Below are positions 16,672-25,894 of a DNA stretch of 64,000 nucleotides, in pieces. Position 1 is the first letter of the stretch. Each line of letters opens with the position of its first letter. The DNA is taken from contig JAOAQZ010000028.1 of the NCBI GenBank assembly GCA_025210795.1, positions 106,691-170,690 of the forward strand. The letters run 5' to 3'. The DNA comes from Cohaesibacter sp. (lineage in GTDB: Bacteria; Pseudomonadota; Alphaproteobacteria; Rhizobiales; Cohaesibacteraceae). Position numbers and translations under genes: made by a program. The notes under the pieces are model-generated. The model made no database searches and had not been told where the DNA came from. It worked only from the letters and a program-made list of their open reading frames with translations.

Positions 16672-18633
16672 TCAGGTCACCAGATGGCGGTAAATCATCG
16701 GCAAAGCATTGGTCAGCCGAGATGGGTGGGACATGATGGCATAGCCATTCTGCCCAAAAATGCGTGGCAGATAAGCCCGTGCTTTGCTGTCGACGGTCAC
16801 CCCGAAAACGGAGTGTCCTTGCCGGCGGGCTTCCTGCACAGCTTTGCGCGTATCTTCAATGCCATAGCGCCCTTCATAATGATCAAGGTCATTGGGTTTG
16901 CCATCGGTGATGACCAGCAGCAGCCGCTTTTGGCTAGAGCGCTCAGAGAGCACATGGGTCATGTGACGAATAGCAGCGCCAAGGCGGGTATAATGGCCCG
17001 GTTTTAGTGCCGAAATGCGTTTGACCACCTGCTTGCTCATGGCTTCATCAAACTGCTTGCAGGGCCGCATGAAGATCTTGTCGTTGTGAAGGGTCGAGAA
17101 GGTATAGATCGCATGATCATCCCCCGTTGCTTCCAAACCGTAAGCAAGGGCTGCAAGAGCCTCGCGCTCGATATCAATAATGGAGCGCCCTTCAACAATT
17201 GCTTCGGTTGAGCGGGACACATCCATCAAGGTACACACAGCCAGATCGCGCGCCACGGTGCGGGACTGGACAAAAACGCGGTCCGAGCTCTCGCCAGTGG
17301 CTTTGAGATCCACCCAAGAGCGAATGGCTGCTTCCATATCCAGATCATCGCCATCAAGCTGACGGTTGATCTTGGCACGCTTGGGGCGCAGGGCTTCGAA
17401 CTGGCGTTTGACCGCATTGATCCGCCGCCAGATTTCCGGATCCTCCATAAATTCCGGTTCGGCCTCATCCTGATCACTTTCATCAATCAGGACAGAGCAA
17501 TAATCCTTGATATAGGAGTTTGACCGGCAATCCCATTCCGGATAGAGCACCTTGCCTGAGGCTGCCACGCGCTCCATATCTTCCGGAGCCATATCAAGGT
17601 CAAAGGCGAGCTTGTTTTTGGGCTTGTCCCTGACGTCGGCCAGACCCAGCTCTTCCATATCATCCTTGGCTTTTTTGGCATTTTCCTCGTCATCATCTTC
17701 CACCTTACGGTTGATGTTGAGGAATTCTGTCCAGCTCAGGATTGCTTCAAAGCGGGCAAGCAGCAGGGAGTTGCGGTCATCGGCATTGTCGCTTTCGCGG
17801 CGGGTTGCCTTATGGCTGCCCTCCTCGCGCTCTTGCTGTTCTTCGCCCTCGCCGCCTTCAGGCTGATGATCATCCCCGGCATTTTTGCGCGCTTTGACAT
17901 AGGTCGATTTGCGCAAATCAATCCAGAGAGGCACAGCCCGATGCGGCTTGTAATCTTTGGGTGCAGGGAAAGAGCCGGATAGACGGGTTGGGTCCTTGAT
18001 CATGCCCAGCATTTCGCGGCCCATTTCAGAGGCGGGTTCCCCATCCCCCAAAAGCGCGCGGATGGCTTCTTCCACCCCCTGCTCCATCTGGGGAAGACTT
18101 TGCTTTGGCCGCTGTTTTAGAAGTACGGCACAGAGCTTCCAATAAAGATTGCGCAGGGCCGGAAAATCTTCCAGCATGGCTTGTGTTTGCTGATAGGCTT
18201 CCTTGATGGCCTCAAGGTCGGCCTGAAGCGGGTCTTTTGTTGCTTCGTGATAATCAGGCAAATAGATGGCAAAGACGGCCAGCCATTTATACAGATCCTC
18301 ATTGAGGCTTTTTTCAGGAAAGGCATCCACCTTCAAAGGAAGGCTCAGGCTTGCGCCATCAAAAACGGGGCGCTGGATTTGCTCGTGAACATTACCAATA
18401 CGCCGCAGCCATGACAGGCGGTGCTTGCTTTTCTCGGCGCTGGCTGCCTTGAATTCAACCGACTGGTCCCCGCCCAAGGCGCGGAACAACAGGCTAAGGC
18501 GCGCTGACATTTGCTCAAAGGTAACTTCAGCCTCGGGGAAGTGATCGGCCTCGCCAGCCTTGGAAATCATGTCGTGCCAATAGGCCCCGACCGTCTCTTC
18601 CGGCTCCCAAAAGACAAAATTGGATTCGCCCAT
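16672..18633 (-). CDS. norD: NorD, von Willebrand factor A-domain activator of NO reductase
   Basis: 653 residues. The C-terminal third is a VWA domain with a complete MIDAS set: DVSRS, a downstream threonine in GHYTRLGAAIRHM, and ITDGKPND. The middle contains a Lys/Glu-rich charged stretch. With the MoxR-type ATPase NorQ it forms a chaperone pair that inserts the non-heme iron FeB into NorB. ATG 18633 is chosen for its CAGGAG ribosome site, which removes 48 residues from the longest frame. The gene lies 155 bases after norQ. Confidence 0.94.
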   Translation of the reverse strand: MGESNFVFWEPEETVGAYWHDMISKAGEADHFPEAEVTFEQMSARLSLLFRALGGDQSVEFKAASAEKSKHRLSWLRRIGNVHEQIQRPVFDGASLSLPLKVDAFPEKSLNEDLYKWLAVFAIYLPDYHEATKDPLQADLEAIKEAYQQTQAMLEDFPALRNLYWKLCAVLLKQRPKQSLPQMEQGVEEAIRALLGDGEPASEMGREMLGMIKDPTRLSGSFPAPKDYKPHRAVPLWIDLRKSTYVKARKNAGDDHQPEGGEGEEQQEREEGSHKATRRESDNADDRNSLLLARFEAILSWTEFLNINRKVEDDDEENAKKAKDDMEELGLADVRDKPKNKLAFDLDMAPEDMERVAASGKVLYPEWDCRSNSYIKDYCSVLIDESDQDEAEPEFMEDPEIWRRINAVKRQFEALRPKRAKINRQLDGDDLDMEAAIRSWVDLKATGESSDRVFVQSRTVARDLAVCTLMDVSRSTEAIVEGRSIIDIEREALAALAYGLEATGDDHAIYTFSTLHNDKIFMRPCKQFDEAMSKQVVKRISALKPGHYTRLGAAIRHMTHVLSERSSQKRLLLVITDGKPNDLDHYEGRYGIEDTRKAVQEARRQGHSVFGVTVDSKARAYLPRIFGQNGYAIMSHPSRLTNALPMIYRHLVT

Positions 18634-18788
18634 GATCAAACTCCTGAGCTTTTCGCGGCTCCTATCAAGAGCAAAAGGCTTTGCGCCCCTCTCTCTGTTT
18701 CCATTTGCCTTTGGCAGGCGCCAAAGCCAAAGAGTGATGCAGCCGGATGGACCGATACGGGAGCAAGGCCCCCGCATAATAGGGGCAT

Positions 18789-19610
18789 TTAGCCAAGGGT
18801 AATCTGAACCAGATCGCGCAGGCCTGCCTTGACATCTTCATCATCGGTCAGCGGCTCGATCATTGCGGTATTGACCGCCATCTCAAGTTTCATGCCACTG
18901 GCAATAAGGGTCGCACAATAGACCAGCAAGCGGGTGGAAATCCCTTCTTCCAGATCCTGGCCCTTAAGGTCACGCAATTTACCGGCAAGGCGCACCAGAA
19001 GGGAGACCTTGTCTTCATCAAGACCGGATTCGCGCGCAACCACCTGCATTTCCAATTGCGGGTTCGGGAAATCAAATTCCAGAGCAAGAAAACGCTGGCG
19101 GGTGGATGGCTTGAGCGTTTTCAGCACATTCTGATAGCCCGGGTTGTAAGAAACAACCAGCATGAAATTATCGGGTGCTTCCAGAAGCTCGCCCGTGCGC
19201 TCCAGCGGCAGAATGCGCCGGTCGTCGGTGAGCGGATGCATGACAACGGTGACATCCTTGCGGGCTTCAACCACCTCATCAAGATAACAGATGCCGCCTT
19301 CACGCACGGCGCGGGTCAAAGGTCCATCAGACCAGACAGTCTCGCCCCCTTGCAGCAGGTAGCGGCCGGTCAAATCGGCAGCAGACAGATCATCATGACA
19401 GGAGACCGTATGCAGAGGCAGGCCTAGCTTTGCCGCCATATGGGAGACAAAACGGGTTTTACCGCAACCGGTTGGACCTTTGAGCAGCAAAGGCATCTTA
19501 TTGTTGTAAGCTGCTTCAAACACAGCAACTTCATCGCCTTGGGCTGCATAGAATGGAAGTGTGGCGGCTACGCCCTCTTCCTCAATTTTGTTTTGGACCG
19601 TATCAGACAT
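18789..19610 (-). CDS. norQ: NorQ, MoxR-family AAA+ ATPase
   Basis: 273 residues. Walker A GPTGCGKT near residue 45, Walker [11 protein letters not shown] near residue 108, and a sensor-type N in VVSYNPGY near residue 155 define a MoxR-like AAA+ protein. It works with NorD to mature NorB. GGGAAGGG precedes the ATG. The gene is separated from norB by about 180 bases containing a strong hairpin, so its level may be lower than that of norCB. Confidence 0.95.
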   Translation of the reverse strand: MSDTVQNKIEEEGVAATLPFYAAQGDEVAVFEAAYNNKMPLLLKGPTGCGKTRFVSHMAAKLGLPLHTVSCHDDLSAADLTGRYLLQGGETVWSDGPLTRAVREGGICYLDEVVEARKDVTVVMHPLTDDRRILPLERTGELLEAPDNFMLVVSYNPGYQNVLKTLKPSTRQRFLALEFDFPNPQLEMQVVARESGLDEDKVSLLVRLAGKLRDLKGQDLEEGISTRLLVYCATLIASGMKLEMAVNTAMIEPLTDDEDVKAGLRDLVQITLG

Positions 19611-19746
19611 TTTACCCTTCCCAGGAGTTCGGGTTCAACTCACATGCTTTATGGCATTTTGTGATCACTCAGCGGATATCTTCTGAATGATCAGAAAAGG
19701 CAATTAAGGGAGAAAAGCGATTTCAGGCACAATCGGGAACCGGGTT

Positions 19747-19780
19747 ATCTGGCCCGCCGCCTTTAGGACGCGGGCCAGAT
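19747..19780 (-). terminator. Intra-operon hairpin between norB and norQ
   Basis: An 11-bp perfect stem (ATCTGGCCCGC and GCGGGCCAGAT, 12-base loop) lies 11 bases after the norB stop. No T-run follows on the minus strand, so it is more likely a transcript-stabilising or partial terminator that sets norCB above norQDEF. Confidence 0.65.
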
Positions 19781-19790
19781 AAATCTTTTC

Positions 19791-21134
19791 TTATTCAGCA
19801 GCAGCGGTTTCTTCGCTTGCTGAGATCAGTTCTTTCTGAGGCTTAGCCATTGCGTAGATGAAGAGCAGAGCTCCAAGAACAACAACGACACCAGAACCAA
19901 GACGCATCCAGTAGAAGAAGATCAGCTGATCTTGTACATCCATGAAGTATTCACCCATGACGCGCTGCAGATGTGTCTGAACAACACCAGCAAAGGTCAG
20001 AACGAAGGTCATGAATGCCATACCACCGGTCATCAGCCAGAAGCTGATCATATTGAGGACCTGGTTGTAAGGTTCGCGCTTCAGAAGGATTGGCATTGCA
20101 TAAGTGATGATCGCCAGGTTCAGGGACACATAGGCACCGAAGAATGCCAAGTGACCGTGAGCGGGAGTAACCTGCGTGCCGTGTGTGAGATAGTTCACGC
20201 TAGACAGAGTATGCAGGAAGCCCCAGACGCCAGCACCGAAGAAGGCCAGGGTCGCACAGCCGAGAGCCCAAAGGACCGCAGCTTTGTTTGGATGATCACG
20301 ACGACCTTTCCACACCATGACGAAGGAGAAGACAACCATTGCAAAGAATGGAGCAACTTCGAGGGTGGAGAAGATAGAACCGATCCACTGCCAGTAACCA
20401 GGTGTACCAATCCAGTAATAGTGGTGACCTGTACCCAGCACGCCAGAGAAGAGTGCCAGTGCAGCAATGGCATAGATCCATTTGTCGATCACTTCGCGGT
20501 CAACACCGGTCAGTTTCAGCAGCAGGAAGCCAAGGATGGAAACCATGATCAGTTCCCAGCCGCCTTCCACCCAAAGGTGAACAACATACCACCAGTACAT
20601 TTTGTCCAGTGCCAGGTTACCCGGGTTGTAGAATGCGAACAGGAAGAAGACAGCCAGACCCCAAAGACCCAACAGAAGAACGTTGGAGATGGTGGTTTTA
20701 CGGCCCTTCAGCACGGTCATGGAGATGTTGTAGAGGAACATAAGTGCCGCAACAACGATACCCAGTTTCACCCACAGTGGTTGCTCGAGGAATTCACGGC
20801 CTTCGTGAACACCGAACAGGTAAGAGATCACAGCACCAGCGGAACCGATAACCCAGATAGCCAACTGGATATAAGCCAGTTTGACAGAATGGATTTCACG
20901 CTCAGCTTCTTCCGGGATCAGGTAATATGCGGCACCAAAGAAACCGCAGATCAACCATACAATCAGAGCATTCGTATGGATCATACGAACAATGTTGAAC
21001 GGCACGAGTTCCGACAGGAAGTTCGGAGCTACATAAATGTAACCGGCCAACAAACCGAATGTCACCTGTGCTGCAAAGAGAACCATTGCAACGATAAAGT
21101 ACCACAAGGCGACTTTTTGACTTGAATATTTCAT
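19791..21134 (-). CDS. norB: Nitric oxide reductase subunit B (cytochrome b, cNOR)
   Basis: 447 residues with twelve membrane helices. It reduces 2 NO to N2O at a heme b3/FeB site in the cytoplasmic membrane. His ligands appear in IVRMIHTNALIVW, YWWYVVHLWVEGGWE and TGHHYYWIGTPGYWQW. HGHLAFFGAYVSLNLA and HLQRVMGEYF are further conserved parts. The glutamate in VEGGWE is typical of NOR rather than oxidases. It starts 18 bases after norC with GGAGAC as ribosome site. Codon choice is biased as in highly expressed genes. Confidence 0.97.
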   Translation of the reverse strand: MKYSSQKVALWYFIVAMVLFAAQVTFGLLAGYIYVAPNFLSELVPFNIVRMIHTNALIVWLICGFFGAAYYLIPEEAEREIHSVKLAYIQLAIWVIGSAGAVISYLFGVHEGREFLEQPLWVKLGIVVAALMFLYNISMTVLKGRKTTISNVLLLGLWGLAVFFLFAFYNPGNLALDKMYWWYVVHLWVEGGWELIMVSILGFLLLKLTGVDREVIDKWIYAIAALALFSGVLGTGHHYYWIGTPGYWQWIGSIFSTLEVAPFFAMVVFSFVMVWKGRRDHPNKAAVLWALGCATLAFFGAGVWGFLHTLSSVNYLTHGTQVTPAHGHLAFFGAYVSLNLAIITYAMPILLKREPYNQVLNMISFWLMTGGMAFMTFVLTFAGVVQTHLQRVMGEYFMDVQDQLIFFYWMRLGSGVVVVLGALLFIYAMAKPQKELISASEETAAAE

Positions 21135-21152
21135 AGCTTAGTCTCCTTGCCT

Positions 21153-21605
21153 CTAGCCGGCTTCGTTCGGCGGCCAGCCCTGGGTGTCAATCTTGCTGGT
21201 CCACTCAAGGAAGTTAGCAAGATCGTCCAGTTCTTCCTCAGAGAGGTTGAACTGAGGCATCTGACGACGCCCTTCGATACCAGTCGGCTGATTTTTCATC
21301 CATTCCTTGATGGTCTCTTTGGCCCCTTCAGGGTCATCCTTACCACCGTAGCGGACGAACACATTTCCGACCTCAGGAGCATAATATGCCCCCTCACCCA
21401 AAATGGTGTGACAGTTAATGCAGGAGTGTTTCTCCCACACATGCTTGCCGCGAATCACAGATTCGCTCAATTGATCATTGTTTGATGACTCGTTCAGAAC
21501 ATAGAGATGGCTCTGCGCGGTCAGAACAATGAAGATTAAAAAGAAGAACAAGGAGCCGCCATAGAAGATATTGCGGGCCTTGGACTTCGTCATCATTTCG
21601 CTCAT
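21153..21605 (-). CDS. norC: Nitric oxide reductase subunit C (cytochrome c)
   Basis: 150 residues. One N-terminal membrane anchor (residues ~10-32) holds a periplasmic cytochrome c domain with CINCH near residue 61 and a methionine ligand candidate in RRQMPQF. It feeds electrons from soluble c cytochromes to NorB. GGAGGG is the ribosome site. The NNR box at 21671-21684 is centred about 41.5 bases before the start point that would leave a ~30-base leader, matching class II activation. Confidence 0.96.
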   Translation of the reverse strand: MSEMMTKSKARNIFYGGSLFFFLIFIVLTAQSHLYVLNESSNNDQLSESVIRGKHVWEKHSCINCHTILGEGAYYAPEVGNVFVRYGGKDDPEGAKETIKEWMKNQPTGIEGRRQMPQFNLSEEELDDLANFLEWTSKIDTQGWPPNEAG

Positions 21606-21670
21606 AACGCCCTCCAGCGAGGGATAATTCCCAACACCTAAAACACTAAAGGGAGGGCACTGCCCTCCCC

Positions 21671-21684
21671 TTGACGAACGTCAA
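21671..21684 (-). promoter_or_regulatory. NNR/DNR box of the nor operon
   Basis: TTGACGAACGTCAA, a perfect palindrome of the TTGAC-N4-GTCAA type, 66 bases upstream of norC. A TAGTGT element sits at the position expected for -10 if the box is centred at -41.5. Confidence 0.88.
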
Positions 21685-21766
21685 TCACTTGTATTCTTTG
21701 AGTTTTTTCACCTCAACCTTTTGTTATTCTTCATTAAATTTAAAAGAAATTCTCACACAAAGGTAA

Positions 21767-22978
21767 CTAGCCACGCAGCCGGGGCGTCGTCAAAACCGGG
21801 AAATAGACCCCAATAAAAAGCACGAATCCCACAACCCAGAACCCCCCACTGATCCAGATCCAGTGATCATAAGTCGCAGGCACCAAATCAGGCAAAAAGG
21901 CCCTCACCAACCCTGAAAGCACAACCAGAATATAGGCCAGCGCCACCATAGGCCGCACCTCCAGCGGCCTGCCGGTATGCCCCAAGGAAGCCCGCGACAT
22001 GACCGCCACGGTCATACAGCCAATAGCACTGATGGCAAGCAAATGAAGGGCTGAGCTTTCTGACGCAAGACCCGTTACTTGTGCCAAACCGTAAAAGGCA
22101 TAGGCGAGAATCAGCATGGAGTAGCCCAAGTGAAGGCTCCACAGAATAGGCACCTTCAAGGTCGCCTGCCATCGCCAGCCAGAAAAACGCCAGGCATTAG
22201 CCAATGCAGCAGCAAGAGCCAAGCAGCCTGTTACCATTTCCGGCAAGCTAAAAAAGAAGGACAAAGTGAACAACCCCGTGGTCACAAGCGCAAGCTTATT
22301 AGCCCTTGGATCTGTGTCCGGCAATTGCTCTTCTTCATATCCCATTCGCCGCATGGCATTGCGCGTAAAGGCTGGCACCACGCGCCCGCCAATCACAAAA
22401 ACCATCATCCCCACAGTGAACAGGCCAAGGCGAAGGCCTGTTTGTGCGGTCTCCTCGCTCAGCCCCAGCCATTCCAGATGGCATAGAAGATTGGCAATCC
22501 AAAGCACCCCCAGCAAGCTGATGAAGATAAGATTATGCAATTGGGGATTATTGCGCATCTGCATAACAAGGCGCACAAGAAGGGGCGGCAGGAAAATAAG
22601 GTCTGCAAAAGCCACCAGCCCCACAGGCAGCGTACCGGAATACCACATAGCAATACGCCCCAGAAGCCACAGGCCACCGACGCTCATGATATAGGCAGCA
22701 CGCGCAGGCTGGGTTTTTGTCCAGTTTGGAACTGCGGTTAAAAAGAAGCCCGCGACCACCGCAACGGCATAGCCATAAATCATTTCATGGGCATGCCAAA
22801 CCGCCCCATCCATAGCAACGATTGGGGTTAGGTAAGAAAAAAAACCGCCTTGGCTGTATAACTCCGACAACCACGCAGAAATACTGAATATTGCGAATAG
22901 GCTGGCAAATAAAAAGAAAAACCGGAAGCCTTCCGTCAGCACGACAGGTACGGCTGATTCATTAGTTAAACGGTTCAT
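21767..22978 (-). CDS. nnrS: NnrS family heme-copper membrane protein
   Basis: 403 residues with about twelve hydrophobic helices. WHAHEMIYGYAVAVVAGFFL near residue 61 and TAVPNWT are the family signature. NnrS proteins bind heme and copper and lower nitrosative stress; they are usually controlled by NnrR. GAGGG precedes the ATG at 22978. The gene is divergent from nirE and shares a 540-base intergenic region holding one NNR box. It lies just upstream of norC on the same strand, but norC has its own box. Confidence 0.94.
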   Translation of the reverse strand: MNRLTNESAVPVVLTEGFRFFFLFASLFAIFSISAWLSELYSQGGFFSYLTPIVAMDGAVWHAHEMIYGYAVAVVAGFFLTAVPNWTKTQPARAAYIMSVGGLWLLGRIAMWYSGTLPVGLVAFADLIFLPPLLVRLVMQMRNNPQLHNLIFISLLGVLWIANLLCHLEWLGLSEETAQTGLRLGLFTVGMMVFVIGGRVVPAFTRNAMRRMGYEEEQLPDTDPRANKLALVTTGLFTLSFFFSLPEMVTGCLALAAALANAWRFSGWRWQATLKVPILWSLHLGYSMLILAYAFYGLAQVTGLASESSALHLLAISAIGCMTVAVMSRASLGHTGRPLEVRPMVALAYILVVLSGLVRAFLPDLVPATYDHWIWISGGFWVVGFVLFIGVYFPVLTTPRLRG

Positions 22979-23522
22979 TTAGCCCTCAAACCCTATGGTT
23001 CACCATCATGGCCATCTCCAAGCCACTTACAGCGACCTTTAAATAACCCCCCAAAAAAACCAAGCACTCAGCAAGCTTAAAAATCACAAATCAAATAAAA
23101 AAATCAAAAAAACTCCACTCATCAAAATCCTTAAAATAAAAACAAGTATTCATTATAAATATTTGAAAATCACACTCATAAAAAGCGCATTTTTCCTTTA
23201 ATTGCATACTGTTATAGGGACAAAGAAAAAGTCTTGACGAAAGTCAATGAGGCAAACAGCCATTCACCGAATGCTTTGAGCATGTCAGAGATGCGTCAGC
23301 ATCCTGCGGTCCAGACCTCAAATTCCCATTGTTAGTAGGCACTAGCTTATTGCAACGGACGGCAGAGGCTTGTTTTCTCGCAGGCAGCCAGCTTTTTCAT
23401 CTTTGAACAAAAGTTAAGGGAAGTTAGATTTCCCGCCCTTTGTTTGGCTTTGGTCAATTGCATCAGAGCCAGAAGAGACCAGACTAGGCAAGACCAGACC
23501 ACCGACTGCCGGAGAGACCAAA
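22979..23522. other. AT-rich divergent promoter region of nnrS and nirE
   Basis: The first 240 bases are very A-rich, and one NNR box lies at 23234-23247. No gene is supported. Spacing from the box fits CAGTAT (complement of 23206-23211) as a possible -10 for nnrS and AATGCT (23270-23275) as a weaker one for nirE, so a single box may serve either or both directions. Confidence 0.6.
23234..23247. promoter_or_regulatory. NNR/DNR box between nnrS and the nir operon
   Basis: TTGACGAAAGTCAA, both half-sites perfect. It is placed between divergent nnrS and nirE, 287 bases before the nirE start and 256 before the nnrS start. Confidence 0.88.
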
Positions 23523-24326
23523 ATGCAAAAAACAGGCAAAGTATATTTGATCGGCGCAGGTCCGGGAGACCCAGATCTTCTTACCGTCAAAGCTCTGCGA
23601 TATTTGCAGTCAGCCCAGGTTGTTATCTATGACCGCCTGGTCTCCGATGAAATTATGGCCCTGATCCCACCAGAAGCGGTTCTTGTGCCGGTGGGCAAAG
23701 CTCCCAAGCATCATATGGTCCCTCAGGAAGGCATCAATGAATTGCTGGTCGAGCATGCCCAGAAAGCCGAAATCATCGTGCGCCTTAAAGGGGGCGACCC
23801 TTTCATTTTCGGTCGCGGCTCGGAAGAAGCCCAGCGACTGGTGGAAGCAGGCATTCCTTTTGAAGTGATCCCGGGCATTACAGCGGCGCAGGGATGCGCG
23901 ACCAGCCTACATGTCCCCCTCACCCATCGCGGGCTTGCCACCGGGGTGCGCTATGTTACCGGTCATTGCCGTAATGATGTACCGCTGGATCTGAATTGGC
24001 AGAGCCTTGCCGATGAAGATACCACGCTGGTGGTCTATATGGGCCTTGCAGCCATTGAACAGATTTCTCGCGAGTTGATCGCCCATGGCATGAACCCCGA
24101 AATTCCGGTTCTGGCCATTTCCAAAGGCACCACCAAAGACGAGCGCCATGTTTTGGCTGATTTGCGGACCGCTTATCAGGTTGCCAAACAGGAAGAGCTG
24201 AAAGCCCCGACCCTGTTCATCATTGGCGAAGTGGCGTCCTTTACCGGCCAACTACAGGTTGATGAGCACCTATCCGCTGTCAGCGGTGATGCAGTGGTGC
24301 AGGTCAAGGAGGCAGCTCATGGCTAG
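23523..24326 (+). CDS. nirE: NirE, uroporphyrinogen-III C-methyltransferase
   Basis: 267 residues. It methylates uroporphyrinogen III twice with SAM to give precorrin-2, the first step towards heme d1. VYLIGAGPGDPDLLTVKA at the start, YDRLVS, RLKGGDPFIFGRG and VIPGITAAQGCAT are all SUMT signatures. There is no CysG-type dehydrogenase/chelatase domain. It is first in an operon of heme d1 genes, hence NirE rather than CobA. Its stop overlaps the nirC start by eight bases. Confidence 0.94.
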   Translation: MQKTGKVYLIGAGPGDPDLLTVKALRYLQSAQVVIYDRLVSDEIMALIPPEAVLVPVGKAPKHHMVPQEGINELLVEHAQKAEIIVRLKGGDPFIFGRGSEEAQRLVEAGIPFEVIPGITAAQGCATSLHVPLTHRGLATGVRYVTGHCRNDVPLDLNWQSLADEDTTLVVYMGLAAIEQISRELIAHGMNPEIPVLAISKGTTKDERHVLADLRTAYQVAKQEELKAPTLFIIGEVASFTGQLQVDEHLSAVSGDAVVQVKEAAHG

Positions 24327-24684
24327 GCAAGGCACCAAGCATTCTCGCATCCAATTGCGGGCATTGGCTTTTTGCGCGGCCTTGATTGCGGCACCTTTTG
24401 TGACCGCAAGTGCCCTTCTTGCCAATGAGTTTGATTTTACCACTGACACGGAAATGTCCGAATTTGTGCGCCAGGATTGCGGAGCATGCCATGGCCTTAC
24501 GCTGAAAGGCGGGCTGGGGCGACCACTGCTCAAAGAGAATCTTGAGCATTTCGATTTGGAAACCATTGAGGAAGTGATTCTGGATGGCATCCCCGATACA
24601 GCCATGCCGCCTTGGCGCGGCCTGCTGAGCGAGGATCAAGTTCGCCAGATTGCCAAAGCATTGAAAGAAGGAACCATCCAATGA
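24319..24684 (+). CDS. nirC: NirC, monoheme c-type cytochrome
   Basis: 121 residues. A signal peptide spans roughly residues 1-37 (hydrophobic LRALAFCAALIAAPFVTASA), followed by a small cytochrome c with CGACH near residue 56 and a methionine ligand candidate in DTAMPPW. NirC can donate electrons to cytochrome cd1 or act in the last d1 step with NirN. AAGGAGG precedes ATG 24319. The stop and the nirF start overlap as ATGA. Confidence 0.9.
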   Translation: MARQGTKHSRIQLRALAFCAALIAAPFVTASALLANEFDFTTDTEMSEFVRQDCGACHGLTLKGGLGRPLLKENLEHFDLETIEEVILDGIPDTAMPPWRGLLSEDQVRQIAKALKEGTIQ

Positions 24685-25883
24685 GCCATTCTCCTCTTGC
24701 AAAATTGTTTATGGCTGGCATGTTGTCCGCCCCTTTGCTTTTGGCCTCGCCCATTGCGCAAGCCGAAGAGATGCTGCGGGCAACTGGCGATTTGGGCCTG
24801 ATCATTGAACGAGCAACAGGGTCCATTCTTATTGTCGAGACAACCAATCGCACCACCCTTAAACGGGTTGAGGGCCTTGGTGATGTCTCGCACGCCTCGG
24901 CCGTTTACTCGCGTGACGAGCGGTATGCCTATATTTTTGGCAGAGATGGTGGCCTGACCAAGATCGATATGCTGAAAGGCGAGATCGTTAAGCGGGTAGT
25001 TCAGGGCGGCAATTCCATTGGCGGTGCGATTTCTGATGATGGCAAGTTGATCGCGGTGTCGAACTACGAACCCGGTGGTGTTAAGGTCTTTGACGCTGAT
25101 AGCCTTGAGCTGATTGCTGATATTCCCGCCACTTTTGGCAAAGACAAGGTTCTGTCTAAAACAGTTGGCCTTGTGGACCTGCCGGGTCGCAAATTTGTTT
25201 TCACCCTGTGGGATGCGGGGGAGACATGGGTTGCAGATTTCTCCAAGGGCAACAAGCCTGACATTCAGAAAATTCCGAATATTGGAGAATATCCTTACGA
25301 TGCTTTGGTGACCGGTGATGGCCGTCACTATATTGCCGGCCTGTTTGGCGAAGATGGCTTGACTCATATTGATTTGTGGGCCACCGAGCTGAAGGCTGAG
25401 CGTATCCTGAAAGGCTATGGCAAGGGCGAGCAGAAGCTCCCCGTATACAAGATGCCTCACCTTGAAGGTTGGGCCAAAGCGTCAGGCCAGTTTGTTCTGC
25501 CTGCTATCGGACGGCATGAAATTTTGCTGATGGATGGCAATAGCTTTACAGAAACAGACCGCATCGAAGTGTATGGCCAGCCGGTCTTTGCCATGGCGCG
25601 CCCTGATGGACGCCAGATCTGGGTGAATTTTGCACCGCCCAAAAATGACACCATTCAGGTGATCGACTTGCCGAGCCGTAAGGTCATCAAAACCCTCAAG
25701 CCCGGCCCTGCTGTGCTGCATATGGAATTCACTCCTCGCGGGCATGAAGTCTGGATGTCTGTACGCGGCGCTGATGAGGTGCAGGTCTATGACACACAAA
25801 CGCTGGAGAAGGTGAAAACCATGCCAGCGAAAAAACCGAGCGGTATCTTCTTTACAGCTCGTGCCCACAAAATCGGTCTATAG
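24681..25883 (+). CDS. nirF: NirF, heme d1 biosynthesis protein
   Basis: 400 residues. A Sec signal peptide (to about residue 27, ending AQAEE) is followed by an eight-bladed beta-propeller like the d1 domain of NirS but with no cytochrome c part. The repeated blade strings DARD/DGK, for example SRDERYAYIFGRDG, KVFDADSLELIADI and QVYDTQTLEKVKTM, are visible. NirF acts in the periplasm late in heme d1 formation. Recent work assigns it a role in making dihydro-heme d1 precursors. The true start is ATG 24681, overlapping nirC. Confidence 0.94.
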   Translation: MSHSPLAKLFMAGMLSAPLLLASPIAQAEEMLRATGDLGLIIERATGSILIVETTNRTTLKRVEGLGDVSHASAVYSRDERYAYIFGRDGGLTKIDMLKGEIVKRVVQGGNSIGGAISDDGKLIAVSNYEPGGVKVFDADSLELIADIPATFGKDKVLSKTVGLVDLPGRKFVFTLWDAGETWVADFSKGNKPDIQKIPNIGEYPYDALVTGDGRHYIAGLFGEDGLTHIDLWATELKAERILKGYGKGEQKLPVYKMPHLEGWAKASGQFVLPAIGRHEILLMDGNSFTETDRIEVYGQPVFAMARPDGRQIWVNFAPPKNDTIQVIDLPSRKVIKTLKPGPAVLHMEFTPRGHEVWMSVRGADEVQVYDTQTLEKVKTMPAKKPSGIFFTARAHKIGL

Positions 25884-25894
25884 GAGATGCCATC

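Noticed and set aside
19932..21125. 397-codon plus-strand frame opposite norB
   Set aside because: It is the antisense shadow of a strongly codon-biased gene; the protein is low-complexity polar and has no ribosome site.
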